Assembly: GCA_030737835.1 (NCBI GenBank) | Contig: CM060851.1 | Coordinates: forward strand, 10,287,611-10,351,610 | DNA: 64,000 nt | Direction of reading: 5' to 3' | Source of the DNA: Acorus gramineus | Lineage: Eukaryota > Streptophyta > Magnoliopsida > Acorales > Acoraceae | Shown here: positions 31,932 to 41,663 of the stretch, in pieces | Position numbering within the stretch: position 1 is the stretch's first letter | How the letters are laid out: each line of letters starts with the position of its first letter | Notes under the pieces: model-generated | What the model was told of the DNA's origin: nothing | The model's database searches: none | The model's input: the letters and a program-made list of their open reading frames with translations, nothing else | Position numbers and translations under genes: made by a program

Positions 31932-34900
31932 ATTTGACAGTTGAAGAACCTTGACCAGTCATGGCGGCGTGCCTCCCCCCATACCGAGATGATGTCCCCA
32001 TTGCTTGGAAAACGCAAGCATTGATGACGCGTAGAAGAGACACCTTCGACATTGTCAAGCCAGGGCCTCCCAAGGATCATGGAATGAGGCGACTCGATCT
32101 TCACGACCTCGCAGTCTATAGAGGTACATACTGGCCCCACCTTTAGAACACAAGAGATCCTCCCGCATGAAGATTGGCTTGAGCTGTCATATGCGTGGAG
32201 AAGGGTTTCTGATGGTTGGAGCTTGGGGAGCCCACGCCGAAGCTTGCAGTAGGTGGAATGGGTCATGATGTCTACTCCAGCGCCTGTGTCCACGAGGACA
32301 TTTCGGAGAATTTTACCGGCAATGGCTACTTTGATCACAAGGGGGCATGTGCGTATGCTAGGCTCGGCGAGCTCATGAGGAGCGAATGTGATGGAAGGGG
32401 AACATGTCAAGCAAGTGATCGCGCCATGCTCCTCTGATGAGTCTTCTGTTGATGTTGGGGAGCCAGATGGCTCAAAATTCAAGGAGTCTTCTTCAAGCTC
32501 CTCCTCTCGTATTTCTTCTTTCGACTCTTCTTTCATCACCCTTTCTATCCCTCCTTCTGAGCCAACGGTTAACGCATTAACAGTCCAATTTGGTTCATTC
32601 GGTCCCCCCCAAAGGATGTTTTCCCCCCATACGGAGACAATCTTTCCCCATAGTGGAAACCGAAGGCATTGATGACGAGTGGATGGAACTGCTCTGGCAT
32701 TATTGAGCCACGCCCTCCCGAGAATTATGTTGTGGACGCCCCCTTCGAGCTTTACGACATGAAAATATACCTCAGTGTGCAACGGGCCTACCATCAAAGG
32801 AATCGTAACTGTTCCGACCACCGGTCGTCTGGTGCCGTCATATGCTTCTATGAACTCATTAGAGGGCTCAAGTTCAGGACGGTCCTCCACATCTTCAAAT
32901 GAGCAATAAACTCCATATGCCATGATGTTTCCTCCTGCCCCGGTGTCAATATATGTATATCTGAAGGGGATCCCTGCTATCTCCACCATGATACGAAGAG
33001 GGCGATTACGCATTGCTGGTGGGGCGAGCTCGCTCTCGAGGAACACAATAGGTGGCGGTCCCACCGGGCCATCAACAGTTCCGGTTGATGCTTCTGGTTC
33101 TTGAATTGTGCTTGCCAATGTGGACTGCTCAGATGGTTCTTGCTCAAGGGCATCTTCACCAAATGCCAGTTCTTCCGGCTCTTCCATGAGCTCGTCTTCA
33201 GATACTTCCCCCTCAGGGTCTTCTTCTGGCTCCTCCTCTTCGGGGTCTTCTTCTGGTTCCTCCTCTTCAGGGTCCTCCTCAGGGTCCTCTTCTGGTTCCT
33301 CCTCTGGGTCCTCTTCTGGTTCCTCCTCCGGGTCCTCTTCTGGTTCTTCTTCTGGGTCCTCTTCTGGTTCCTCTTCTGGTTCTTCCTCCTCCGGGTCCTC
33401 TTCTGGGTCCTCTTCTGGTTCCTCCTCCGGGTCCTCTTCTGGTTCTTCCTCCTCCGGGTCCTCTTCTGGTTCTTCCTCCTCCGGGTCCTCTTCTGGTTCC
33501 TCCTCCGGGTCCTCTTCTGGCTCCTCTTCTGGTTCCTCTTCTGGGTCCTCTTCTGGTTCCTCCTCCGGGTCCTCTTCTGGTTCTTCTTCTGGGTCCTCTT
33601 CTGGTTCCTCCTCCGGGTCCTCTTCTGGTTCTTCCTCCTCAGGGTCCTCTTCTGGTTCTTCCTCCTCAGGGTCTTCTTCTGGCTCGTCTTCTTCCATGGG
33701 TTCCTCTTCAGATTCAGATTTACCACTACCAGGTGTTGCCGGTGGGGTGACAAGGTTGGCCCAAAGGTGTGAGGAGGAGTTGGACTGGTTGGGGGATGGA
33801 GGGTCGGTCCCAATGAAGTTGACAACTGGACCAGATGAAGTAGACGGTTGAGTATGGGAAGGAAGTGGGTCAATATGAATGCCAAGAGGTGCAGATGAAG
33901 TGGAGGATTGAACAGGGTGGGCCGAGCGGGACCTAGTGATGATATTTCGCAATAGTGCCCAATCAATGCGATCTTGTTCATGAAGATCATAAACAAAATC
34001 TCGAAATGTGTAGCAACCACAGATGTCATGACCATGCATTCGGTGGTATGGGCAGTAGCGTGAACTATCGACACCAGGGGGCGAGGGTCTCTCGGGTGGC
34101 AAGGTGATGCTGTTGGATTCCATCAGTGCCATAAAAATGTCGGGCAAGGACTCTGGCAGTGGTGGGTAAGTATCACGTTTGCCCATCCTTCGAGCCTGGT
34201 AAGATGTGGGTGGAGGAACAGCTGTGTATTGTTTTTCGGGGATTGGTCGGGGAGTTATTTGATTGGGTTGCAAGGCTCGAATGGGTTGGGCTTGGGGAGC
34301 TGAGTGGTGATACTGGAATGGTTGGCGGAGAGGTGGGTGGTGGGTTGGAAGTGAGGAAATTGGTATGGGGCGTGTCGGATGGTGCACCGGCATCTGTTGA
34401 GGAGCAATCCCTTGGTAATGGGTTACTGGTCGAGGCGGAATATACCTAGATGGTCCAGGTGCATACGGCCGTGTTACCGGTCCCCGACCAGAAGCTGGTG
34501 ATCCATTTGGGTAGAACGCTGAGATTTGTGGGGTGACCCCTTCTACCGTGGAGGATGGAACATGGTTTTTCTTGAAGGGAGGACGCTGGTTGCCAGCTGG
34601 TGAAGCAATGGTAGTGTTGGCACAACGCTGAATGCGGTTGTGGCGATCAATCAGCATTTCATAAGTAGAGCAATCACCATAGGCGAGATTCATTCGCAAC
34701 TCTGGAGTGAGATTTTGCAGCATCATGTCTATTTCCTGGCTTTCTGTCAATTGCAATCCCGTCCTGTGCACCAACATGCGCCAACGTGCCACAAAAGATT
34801 CAAACTCTTCACGCGGCCTCATCTTCTCTGCTGTAAGGTCTGACAGGGATGGAATGCGCATTCTCTGATACCCATAACGCCGGAGAAACCTCTCGCTCAC

Positions 34901-35581
34901 AGCAGAAAAATCATGGAGGCATTCGACCGGGAGGGTCGCATACCATTGAACTGCCTCTCCTTCAAGAGACTTCTGGAAAAGGAATACTAGAAGTGACTCA
35001 TCCCCCAGGAATGGACGTGAGTCCATATAAAAAGCAGTCAAATGAGCATCTGGATCTCCTCGACCATTATATCTGCGGTACTTGGGGATTTTAAGATCAA
35101 GTGGGAGAGCAATGGGGGGAATTTGGCGTAAATTGGACTGGTGGGAGGTTTGGAGCAAGGTTGGGTTGAGTTCTGACACTATCCTTCGGACAGTGTCATC
35201 CAAGGTTTCAATAGGTTGGGGGTGGGGTTGGACTCTTGGCTGTGGTGGAGGAGGAGGGGGTTGAAGAGTAGTGGGATTTGGATTCCGGGAGGCTGAGTGC
35301 AATTGGTTGAGGTGGTCGAAGGCATTCATCATTTCATCAATTGAGTGATATCCCATGGCCTCCATTCTTTCCTCGAGTCTCCTCCAGGCTGGTCTTTCTG
35401 AGGTCTCAGTGGTTTCCTGGTTGCGCGTGGCTTGCCCATGGGGCATTCTGGCATCGGGAAACACTTGGTTCTCATAAAAATCATATCCCATGTCTACCCT
35501 TGAACCTTCAGGTCTAGGGAAGGGATCCATGTATGTGTTTCGGGGTGAGCAGCAAGCGATATAGAAGTGGAAAGCACACAA
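31814..35581 (-). CDS. gag-pro: Element 3 Gag plus acidic repeat plus two retropepsin-like domains
   Basis: A 1255-codon open frame; Met18 (35530) is an equally good start. Residues 165-320 are the gag core (KIPKYRRYNGRGDPDAHLTA, EGEAVQWYATLP). Residues 320-470 are Pro-rich. A zinc-type motif CPYHRMHGHDICGC lies at 510-523. Residues about 627-795 are an imperfect Glu/Pro/Asp repeat. Protease domain 1 has YIDTGAGGNIM (D879) and IILGRAWLNNARAV. Protease domain 2 has LVDTGAGVDIM (D1098) and MILGRPWLDNVEGV. Gag would build particles and proteases would process the polyprotein. The frame is intact, unlike pol. Protease copies 1 and 2 are about 219 residues apart and diverged, so the duplication is not recent. 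Confidence 0.92.
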   Translation of the reverse strand: MCAFHFYIACCSPRNTYMDPFPRPEGSRVDMGYDFYENQVFPDARMPHGQATRNQETTETSERPAWRRLEERMEAMGYHSIDEMMNAFDHLNQLHSASRNPNPTTLQPPPPPPQPRVQPHPQPIETLDDTVRRIVSELNPTLLQTSHQSNLRQIPPIALPLDLKIPKYRRYNGRGDPDAHLTAFYMDSRPFLGDESLLVFLFQKSLEGEAVQWYATLPVECLHDFSAVSERFLRRYGYQRMRIPSLSDLTAEKMRPREEFESFVARWRMLVHRTGLQLTESQEIDMMLQNLTPELRMNLAYGDCSTYEMLIDRHNRIQRCANTTIASPAGNQRPPFKKNHVPSSTVEGVTPQISAFYPNGSPASGRGPVTRPYAPGPSRYIPPRPVTHYQGIAPQQMPVHHPTRPIPISSLPTHHPPLRQPFQYHHSAPQAQPIRALQPNQITPRPIPEKQYTAVPPPTSYQARRMGKRDTYPPLPESLPDIFMALMESNSITLPPERPSPPGVDSSRYCPYHRMHGHDICGCYTFRDFVYDLHEQDRIDWALLRNIITRSRSAHPVQSSTSSAPLGIHIDPLPSHTQPSTSSGPVVNFIGTDPPSPNQSNSSSHLWANLVTPPATPGSGKSESEEEPMEEDEPEEDPEEEEPEEDPEEEEPEEDPEEEPEEDPEEEPEEDPEEEPEEDPEEEPEEEPEEDPEEEPEEDPEEEEPEEDPEEEEPEEDPEEEPEEDPEEDPEEEEPEEEPEEDPEEEPEEDPEEEPEEDPEEEPEEDPEEDPEEEEPEEDPEEEEPEEDPEGEVSEDELMEEPEELAFGEDALEQEPSEQSTLASTIQEPEASTGTVDGPVGPPPIVFLESELAPPAMRNRPLRIMVEIAGIPFRYTYIDTGAGGNIMAYGVYCSFEDVEDRPELEPSNEFIEAYDGTRRPVVGTVTIPLMVGPLHTEVYFHVVKLEGGVHNIILGRAWLNNARAVPSTRHQCLRFPLWGKIVSVWGENILWGGPNEPNWTVNALTVGSEGGIERVMKEESKEEIREEELEEDSLNFEPSGSPTSTEDSSEEHGAITCLTCSPSITFAPHELAEPSIRTCPLVIKVAIAGKILRNVLVDTGAGVDIMTHSTYCKLRRGLPKLQPSETLLHAYDSSSQSSCGRISCVLKVGPVCTSIDCEVVKIESPHSMILGRPWLDNVEGVSSTRHQCLRFPSNGDIISVWGEARRHDWSRFFNCQMCELNTGPKNCAYQPQTILHPRSYQVASSVQLLEVRFPP
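33195..33700 (-). repeat. Coding tandem repeat (Glu/Pro/Asp-rich)
   Basis: Imperfect 15-27 bp units such as GGGTCCTCTTCTGGTTCCTC (plus strand) encode EEEPEEDPEEEP-type runs of about 165 residues. Opposite-strand ORFs (Ser/Gly or Leu/Phe rich) are shadows. Confidence 0.92.
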
Positions 35582-35739
35582 TACAACGACTTAACAGATC
35601 AAGCAAGCAATTCCACAATCTAACAGAGCATGAAACTTCAGAAATCAGATGGTAATGAGGTGTTGATGGCTCTTGGACAGAACACCTAACTGGGTCAGCG
35701 AGGGTTGGACGTTGAAGATTCTGCTAGAATTTTGAAATA

Positions 35740-35750
35740 CAGAGAGAGCA

Positions 35751-35785
<35 letters not shown>

Positions 35786-36600
35786 GAAGGAAATTTTGGA
35801 AAAAGAGTTAGTGAAGGAAAGAGAAATTTGGTACTAGAGATTTTGAAAAGAAATTTTTTTAATCAGAAGAAAAGGAAAGGAAAACTTTGAGGAAAACAGA
35901 AAATAGGAACTGAAGTTCAAAATAGTGCAAATAAAGAAGTGGAAATTTTTACTTTACTTTTTTTTTTTTTTTACTTACTGAAGGAAATTTTGGAAAAAGA
36001 GTTAGTGAAGGAAAGAGAAATTTGGTACAAGAGATTTTGAAAAGAAAATTTTTTTTTTTGTTTTTTTTTTTTTTGGAAAAGCAAGTAAGGAAAAAAAAAA
36101 TTTTAATCAGAAGAAAAAGAAAGGAAAATTTTGAGGAAAACAGAAAAATAGGAACTGAAATTCAAAATAGTGCAAATAAAGAAGTGGAAATTTTTACTTT
36201 ACTTTTTTTTTTTTTTTTTTACTTACTGAAGGAAATTTTGGAAAAAGAGTTAGTGAAGGAAAGAGAAATTTGGTACTAGAGATTTTGAAAAGAAAATTTT
36301 TTTTTTTTTTTTTTTTTGGAAAAGCAAGTAAAGAGATTGTTTTTTTTTTTTAATCAGAAGAAAAGGAAAGGAAAATTTTGAGGAGAAAAATAGGAACTGA
36401 AGTTCAAAATAGTGCAAATAAAAAGTGGGATTTTTTTTTTTTTTTTTATTTTTTTTTTTTTGCAAAAATAGTAAAGCAGAAAGACAATAAATTTTGGCAG
36501 ACAGTGCAATAAAAAGAGGGGATTTCTTTTGCAAAAAAAATAGAAAATAATAATAATTTTTTTTTTTTTTTTTTTTGGAACAGGAAGGCAAGAAATTTTG
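35740..36600 (-). repeat. Leader repeats of element 3 with homopolymer runs
   Basis: About three to four units of roughly 250 bp contain GAAGGAAATTTTGGAAAAAG and GAACTGAARTTCAAAATAGT and long T-runs (10-26 nt). They lie between the 5' LTR and gag in element sense. Confidence 0.88.
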
Positions 36601-36849
36601 ATTGATAAATGAGTAGCTAAAATCAGACAAAAGCAAGAAAGAAACAAAAACTTCGACGACCACCTAGAGGGTTCGTCCAGGAGTTAACACAGTACAGATA
36701 TTCAGTAGCATACAACAACCACCATCATGCATTCATGAAACAGATTAGACTCAGTCTTATTGATGTGCAGGAATTCTTTTCAAACTAGCACTACTCTCTG
36801 CCTAGGAGTTTTAGAGGACCAACCTGATTGAGCTTTTCACGAAGGGAGT
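36601..36849 (-). other. Element 3 leader next to PBS
   Basis: Untranslated leader sequence. No ORF or other signal was recognised. Confidence 0.5.
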
Positions 36850-36865
36850 CCCACCGTGATCGCCA
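36850..36865 (-). other. Primer-binding site of element 3
   Basis: On the minus strand the 5' LTR is followed by GTC and then TGGCGATCACGGTGGG. TCTGGCGA-type sites are used by Ogre elements (Arg tRNA family), but the exact tRNA was not checked. Confidence 0.7.
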
Positions 36866-37279
36866 GACTGTCGGTGTTGGATTTTGACGCGGCGTTGGTC
36901 GTGAATCCGGGTTCCTTCAAGTTTGGTTCCGTCACGCACACGGCGCTTCGAATCACCACTTGATGGATCGTCCAAGGTTGCCCGACCGCTTCCAGGGACG
37001 TTGGTGTGATCGCCACTTGCTTTTCCTTAAAAGCAAGAAAAGAATATTTCTTCTGTTATTACTCGCCTTCAACGAGGGATGCGGGTTCTCCTCTCAAGGA
37101 TCACGGCCGGCCGTGCCTTGAGGTGTTTAAGCTCAGATTGGTCCTGAAAACCCAAAGAGAGAGAAAGATACTCTTTTTTTTTGTGCAAGGTCGGTAAATG
37201 GGATAAAAAAGGTGTTCTTTCTGGTCAATAGACTGGAGGTGAACTATAGGGCTTGATGAACCAGAAGGGATTGTTGGTC

Positions 37280-37665
37280 TCGACGAGCCACAGGGGAGTT
37301 GTCGAGATTGACAAACTAGGGGTGGATTGTCGGGTTCGACGAGTTAAAGAGGGGTTGTCGGGTTTGGCGAGTTAAAGGGGGGTTGTCGGGTTTGACGAGC
37401 CAGGGGTGATTGTCGAGTTCGACGATCCAGGGGGGGATTGTCGAGTTCGACGATCCAGGGGGGATTGTCGAGTTCGACGAGCGATGGGGGGATTGTCGAG
37501 TTCGACGAGTGAGGGGGGATTGTCGAGTTCGACGAGTGAGGGGGGAATTGTCGAGTTCGACGAGTAAGGGGGTTTGTCGAGCTCGACGAGCCGGAGGGGA
37601 TTGTCGAGTTCGACGAGCCAGGGGGGATTGTTGAGTTCGACGAGCCAGGGGGGATTGTCGAGGAT
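37280..37665 (-). repeat. 27-bp tandem array 2, 5' LTR of element 3
   Basis: About 14 units of the GTCGAGTTCGACGAG type. One unit near 37565 has changed to a GAGCTCGACGAG variant. Confidence 0.9.
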
Positions 37666-38473
37666 AAACTCCAAGAAAAATTTAACAAAATTAGTGGGAG
37701 ACTTTATGTTAACAAGAAACTGAGAAAAACAAAAAAAAACAGCATATAAACAGTATATAAAAGGGTAATAACAAACATATAAAGCAGTAAATGACAAATA
37801 AAGTAAACAGAGTAAAACAAAAGGGGTTAGTAGTCCTTGGGAGGTACCCAAACTTGCAAAGGGGAGTGTTCAAATGGTCCCTAGACCAACTGACCGACGA
37901 TCCAAGTTAGGGTCGTCCGCCAGCTGCGTATAGTTTCCAAAAGAACTGATAAAAGTCCAACGATGTACTCCAACACTCTCAACTTTGATTAAACTTATAT
38001 TTATTAGATTAGGTAAGTTTGTTACCACCTTATACAAGTTTTTTTAGGAAATGATATGTTATACAAGTTCTCTTAAGTAAAAAAAAGAGAAGGAAAACAA
38101 AAGGAAAGGGAAGTGAGGGTGGGGAAGTGTGATGGGTGGTTGTTTGGAGTGGCTGCCGGCGTAGGGGGTGGTGGTGCTCGGAAACGGAGGGTGGAGGGTG
38201 TTGAGAGGGCTGTTGGTGATAAAGAGCAAGGTGGGTTCGGATGGGTGGCTTTTGGAGAGGAATGGGAGAGGTTAGGTGGTAGATGAGAGTGGTGGGTGGT
38301 GGTTTGGGATGGCTGCTGGTGCAGGGGGTGGTGGTGCTCGGAAATGGAGGGTGGAGGGTGGTGAGGTGCTGCTGCTGGTGTGGGAGGTGGTTAGGGGAGG
38401 TTGGGGTGGCTTTGGAGAGCAAAAAAGTGGGTAAAAGATGAGTTCAAGATTGCTCTCCCCCTCCAAACGCCTC

Positions 38474-38483
38474 CCTTTTATAG
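38474..38483 (-). promoter_or_regulatory. TATA box of element 3 5' LTR
   Basis: CCCTTTTATAGCC on the plus strand gives GGCTATAAAAGGG in element sense, between array 1 (upstream) and array 2 (downstream). Confidence 0.7.
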
Positions 38484-38649
38484 CCCCAAACGACCACCAC
38501 CTTCTTGACACCTGTTTGGGGAAGTCATGAGTGCCCCACGACGCTCCCACGTTCACCCGAAGTGGCTGACGTCGGTGGAGAGGCGAAAAAAGTCGAGCCA
38601 TGCCGTCCTTTCCGAGCTGAACTTATCCCAGTATTTTCGACGATCCGTC

Positions 38650-39065
38650 ATCCCATTGTCGAGGTCGACAATCCCACCAAAGATCGTCGAAGTCGACAAT
38701 TCTCAGAAAGATCGTCCTGTTCGACAATCGTTTCAAAGATCGTCGAAGTCGACGATCCTCAGAAAGATCGTCCAGTTCGACAATCCTTTCAGAGATCGTC
38801 GAAGTCGACGATCCTCAGAAAGATCGTCCAGTTCGACAATCCTTTCAGAGATCGTCGAGTTCGACAATCCCCCCAAAGATCGTCGAAGTCGACAATCCTT
38901 TCAGAGATCGTCGAAGTCGATAGTCCTCAGAAAGGTCGTCCAGTTCGACAATCCTTTCAGAGATCGTCGAAGTCGACGATCCTCAGAAAGATCGTCCAGT
39001 TCGACAATCCCTTCAGAGATCGTCGAAGTCGACAGTCCTCAGAAAGGTCGTCCAGTACGACGAGT
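38650..39065 (-). repeat. 56-bp tandem array 1, 5' LTR of element 3
   Basis: About seven 56-bp units with the GATCGTCGA/TCGACGATC dyad lie upstream of the TATA box, so they sit where promoter or enhancer elements would act. Confidence 0.9.
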
Positions 39066-39337
39066 GGGTGGTTGCTTGTCTTAATCACCAAACAGATTTT
39101 AGATGTCTTGTATAACAACCCCAGGCTTAACCGTTCTGAGCGATAGTACTGCTTCTCTTGAGCTTTTCTTTAGACTTATCACTTGTTGCGCTGATGCTTT
39201 CTTTTCTTCCCTTTCCCTACTCAAGTGATTATTCTGGCTTCGGGAAGATCATCCGGGCTTAGACCTGCAAACTAAGATATCACAAATAATAAGTGTTTCA
39301 CAGTTCTGACCGATCAAAATGGGGTATCTACAAATGC

Positions 39338-41133
39338 GGGACCCACTAATCGCATTCAATGGGAGCCAGGCGGTTCCGGCAAGATGAATAACTTTGCCTG
39401 TGCGGGCAGGTGAAGAGACTCTCCTGACCGAATTCACTGTCATGGACCTCCCTTCCCCCTACAATGCCATTATGGGCCGTACCTGGCTGGGGGCAATGAA
39501 GGCCATATCGTCAACATACCATCAAAAGTTGCGCTTCCTGACTCCACGTGGAATCTTGGAGATACAAGGTGATCAATCCGTAGCAAGGAGGTGTTATGCC
39601 ATCGCCACCTCTGGTAAGGCTAAGGCCGAAGAGCCACCCGGGAGTGTATACGACATACATACCAAAAGATAGCAATTACTGAAGGATCGGGTAAAAGCCG
39701 ATGAGGCTCGACCTGGTCCAGCTCAATGGGTAGTGGAGGACCTGGAGAAGATCTTCCTCGACCCGCTTGAACCAGAAAAGTACTTCCTTATCGGCACCGC
39801 GCTGGACCAGATTGAAAGAGCGAATTTGATCAAATTGTTCCATGAACATGTGGACGTGTTTGCGTGGAAGTCGTCAGAAATGCCCGGCATCGATCCAAGT
39901 ATAATTTGTCATCGACTGTGCATCTCCCCTACGATGCGACCCATCAAGCAACGGCAGAGGCGAGTAGCTCCAATTCACGCCAAAGCCATCAAAGAAGAGG
40001 TAGAGAAGCTCCTCGCTACTGGGTTCATTCGGGAAGTCCGGTATCCCGATTGGTTAGCCAACACAGTGGTGGTACCCAAGAAGAACGACAAGTGGCGAGT
40101 GTGTGTCGACTTCACCGATCTGAACAGCTCATGTCCAAAGGACTGCTTCCCCCTACCAAAAATAGACCAGCTAGTAGATGCCTCCTCGGAAAATGAATTG
40201 ATGAGCTTCATGGACGCATATTCGGGATATCATCAAATTTCGATGTACGAACATGATGTGGAAAAAACGGCGTTCATTACCCCGATGGGCACCTACTGTT
40301 ACAAGGTCATGCCCTTCAGACTAAAAAACGCGGGGGCAACATATCAGAGGCTCATCACCAAGATGTTTGAGCGACAGATTAGCAAGACTGTGGAAGTTTA
40401 TATAGATGACATGCTGGTAAGAAGCGACAAACAGGGCGACCATCTCGAGCATCTCAGGGCAGCTTTTGAAATTCTCCAAAACTACCACATGAAACTTAAT
40501 GCGGCTCAGTGCTCCTTCGGGGTAGAATCGAGAAAGTTTCTTGGGTTCTTAACCACGCATCGGGGTATAGAAGCCAACCCCGATCAGATCAAAGCTGTGC
40601 TCGAGATGAACCCACCAAGAAACAGGAAGGAAGTTCAGAGGCTGACTGAGAGGTTAGCGGCCCTAAATCGGTTTATCTCTAAGGCGACTGAGAGAAATCT
40701 CCCTTTTTTCAAGTTGCTTAGAAAAGCCAAAAAATTCGATTGGACCTCGGAGTGCCAGATGGCTTTTGAAGAACTCAAGAGGTATCTTGCATCGCCTCCG
40801 CTAATGGTGAAGCCGAACCTAGGAGAGCCGCTGTACCTTTATATGGCGGCCCCTGATCACGCAGTCAGCTTGGCCATCATAAAAGAACACGAAGGAATAC
40901 AGCGGCTAGTCTACTATATCAGCAAGTCCTTGTGTGGACCAGAGTCTAGATACATGTACCTAGAAAAGGTTGTCTACGCCCTTCTTATATCATCCCGAAA
41001 ACTCAGACATTACTTCATCGCCCACGCGATTAATGTGGTGACCGATTACCCGCTCAAGGTTATTCTTAAGAAGGCCAACATCACTGGACGAATGTTGAAA
41101 TGGGCGATCGAGCTATCTCCTTTTGACCTCTAG
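39338..41133 (+). pseudogene. Element 1 protease C-terminus, reverse transcriptase and RNase H
   Basis: This resumes the frame cut at 16381. Protease C-terminus (SPYNAIMGRTWLGAMKAISS) has in-frame stops at about 39383 and 39670. An open stretch of 466 codons from 39733 follows: RT with VCVDFTDLNSSCPKDCFPLP, MPFRLKNAGATYQ (Arg where relatives have Gly) and catalytic YIDD (residues 223-226), then RNase H (LYLYMAAPDHAVSLAI, FIAHAINVVTDYPL) to a stop at 41131. RT copies the element RNA. The internal stops make it non-functional, although the RT-RH stretch itself is still open. Confidence 0.92.
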
Positions 41134-41658
41134 TATATTCCGAGGAGTGCAGTGAAAGGACAGGTCATCACTGACATTGTGGCCGACTTGACCCCACAAC
41201 CCAACAAGGTGTTCATAATCAACAACCAAAAGGTCGAGGTTGGACCCTGAACATTGATGGAGCGTCTAACCAAAAAGGCGCAAGAGCAGAACTGGTTTTA
41301 AGGAACAGTGACGGACTTTTGTTCGAACATGCCCTGAAATTAGGTTTTCGAGCATCTAACAATGAAGCGGAGTACGAAGCCCTTGTTGCAGGGTTGGAGC
41401 TCGCAATTCACCTCGGTGCCCAAGTCATTGACATCTACAGTGACTCACAGCTGATAGTGTTTCAAAGCACCGGCGGATATGAAACAAGAGACGAACGGAT
41501 GATTGCATATCAGGAGAAGCTGTAGTTGTTGCTCTCTCGATTCAGATCGGCAAATATCCATCAGATAGAGAGAGAACTCAATGTTCAAGCGGATGCCTTA
41601 GCTAACCTTGCATCAGCCATCAGCAGAAAGCCGACCAGGAGTATTCATTGGAACCACA
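41134..41658 (+). pseudogene. Element 1 second RNase H (aRNH), degenerate; integrase absent
   Basis: After RNase H, fragments in shifted frames give the archaeal-type RNase H: NNEAEYEALVAGLELAIHLG, IYSDSQLIV and ELNVQADALANLASA. Integrase should follow in the Tat order but no HHCC or DD35E sequence exists on this strand anywhere downstream in element 1. The element could therefore not integrate unaided. Confidence 0.85.
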
Positions 41659-41663
41659 GTTTC

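Larger units (their letters stand above)
16382..39332 (-). mobile_element. Element 3: full-length 23-kb Ogre-like (Tat lineage) retrotransposon
   Basis: LTRs at 16382-18855 and 36869-39332 are about 98 percent identical by eye outside their arrays. The element is flanked by the perfect target duplication AATGC (16377-16381 and 39333-39337) and lies inside the protease of element 1. PBS and PPT positions show minus orientation. Order in element sense: LTR, repeat-rich leader, Gag with acidic repeat and two protease domains, third protease with G-patch, candidate intron, RT-RH-aRNH-IN, antisense PMD gene, PPT, LTR. Great length, TGGCGA-type PBS, G-patch and intron before RT are Ogre features. 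Pol carries several frameshifts. Confidence 0.95.
36869..39332 (-). repeat. Element 3 5' LTR (right copy)
   Basis: This 2464-bp copy has the same termini and internal order as the left copy: array 2 at 37280-37665, TATA complement near 38475, array 1 at 38650-39065. Array copy types differ slightly from the left LTR. Confidence 0.95.

Noticed and set aside
33101..33851. Long plus-strand ORFs rich in Ser/Gly or Leu/Phe
   Set aside because: They are mirror readings of the Glu/Pro repeat in the gag-protease gene on the minus strand. Composition follows the DNA repeat and no domain is present.
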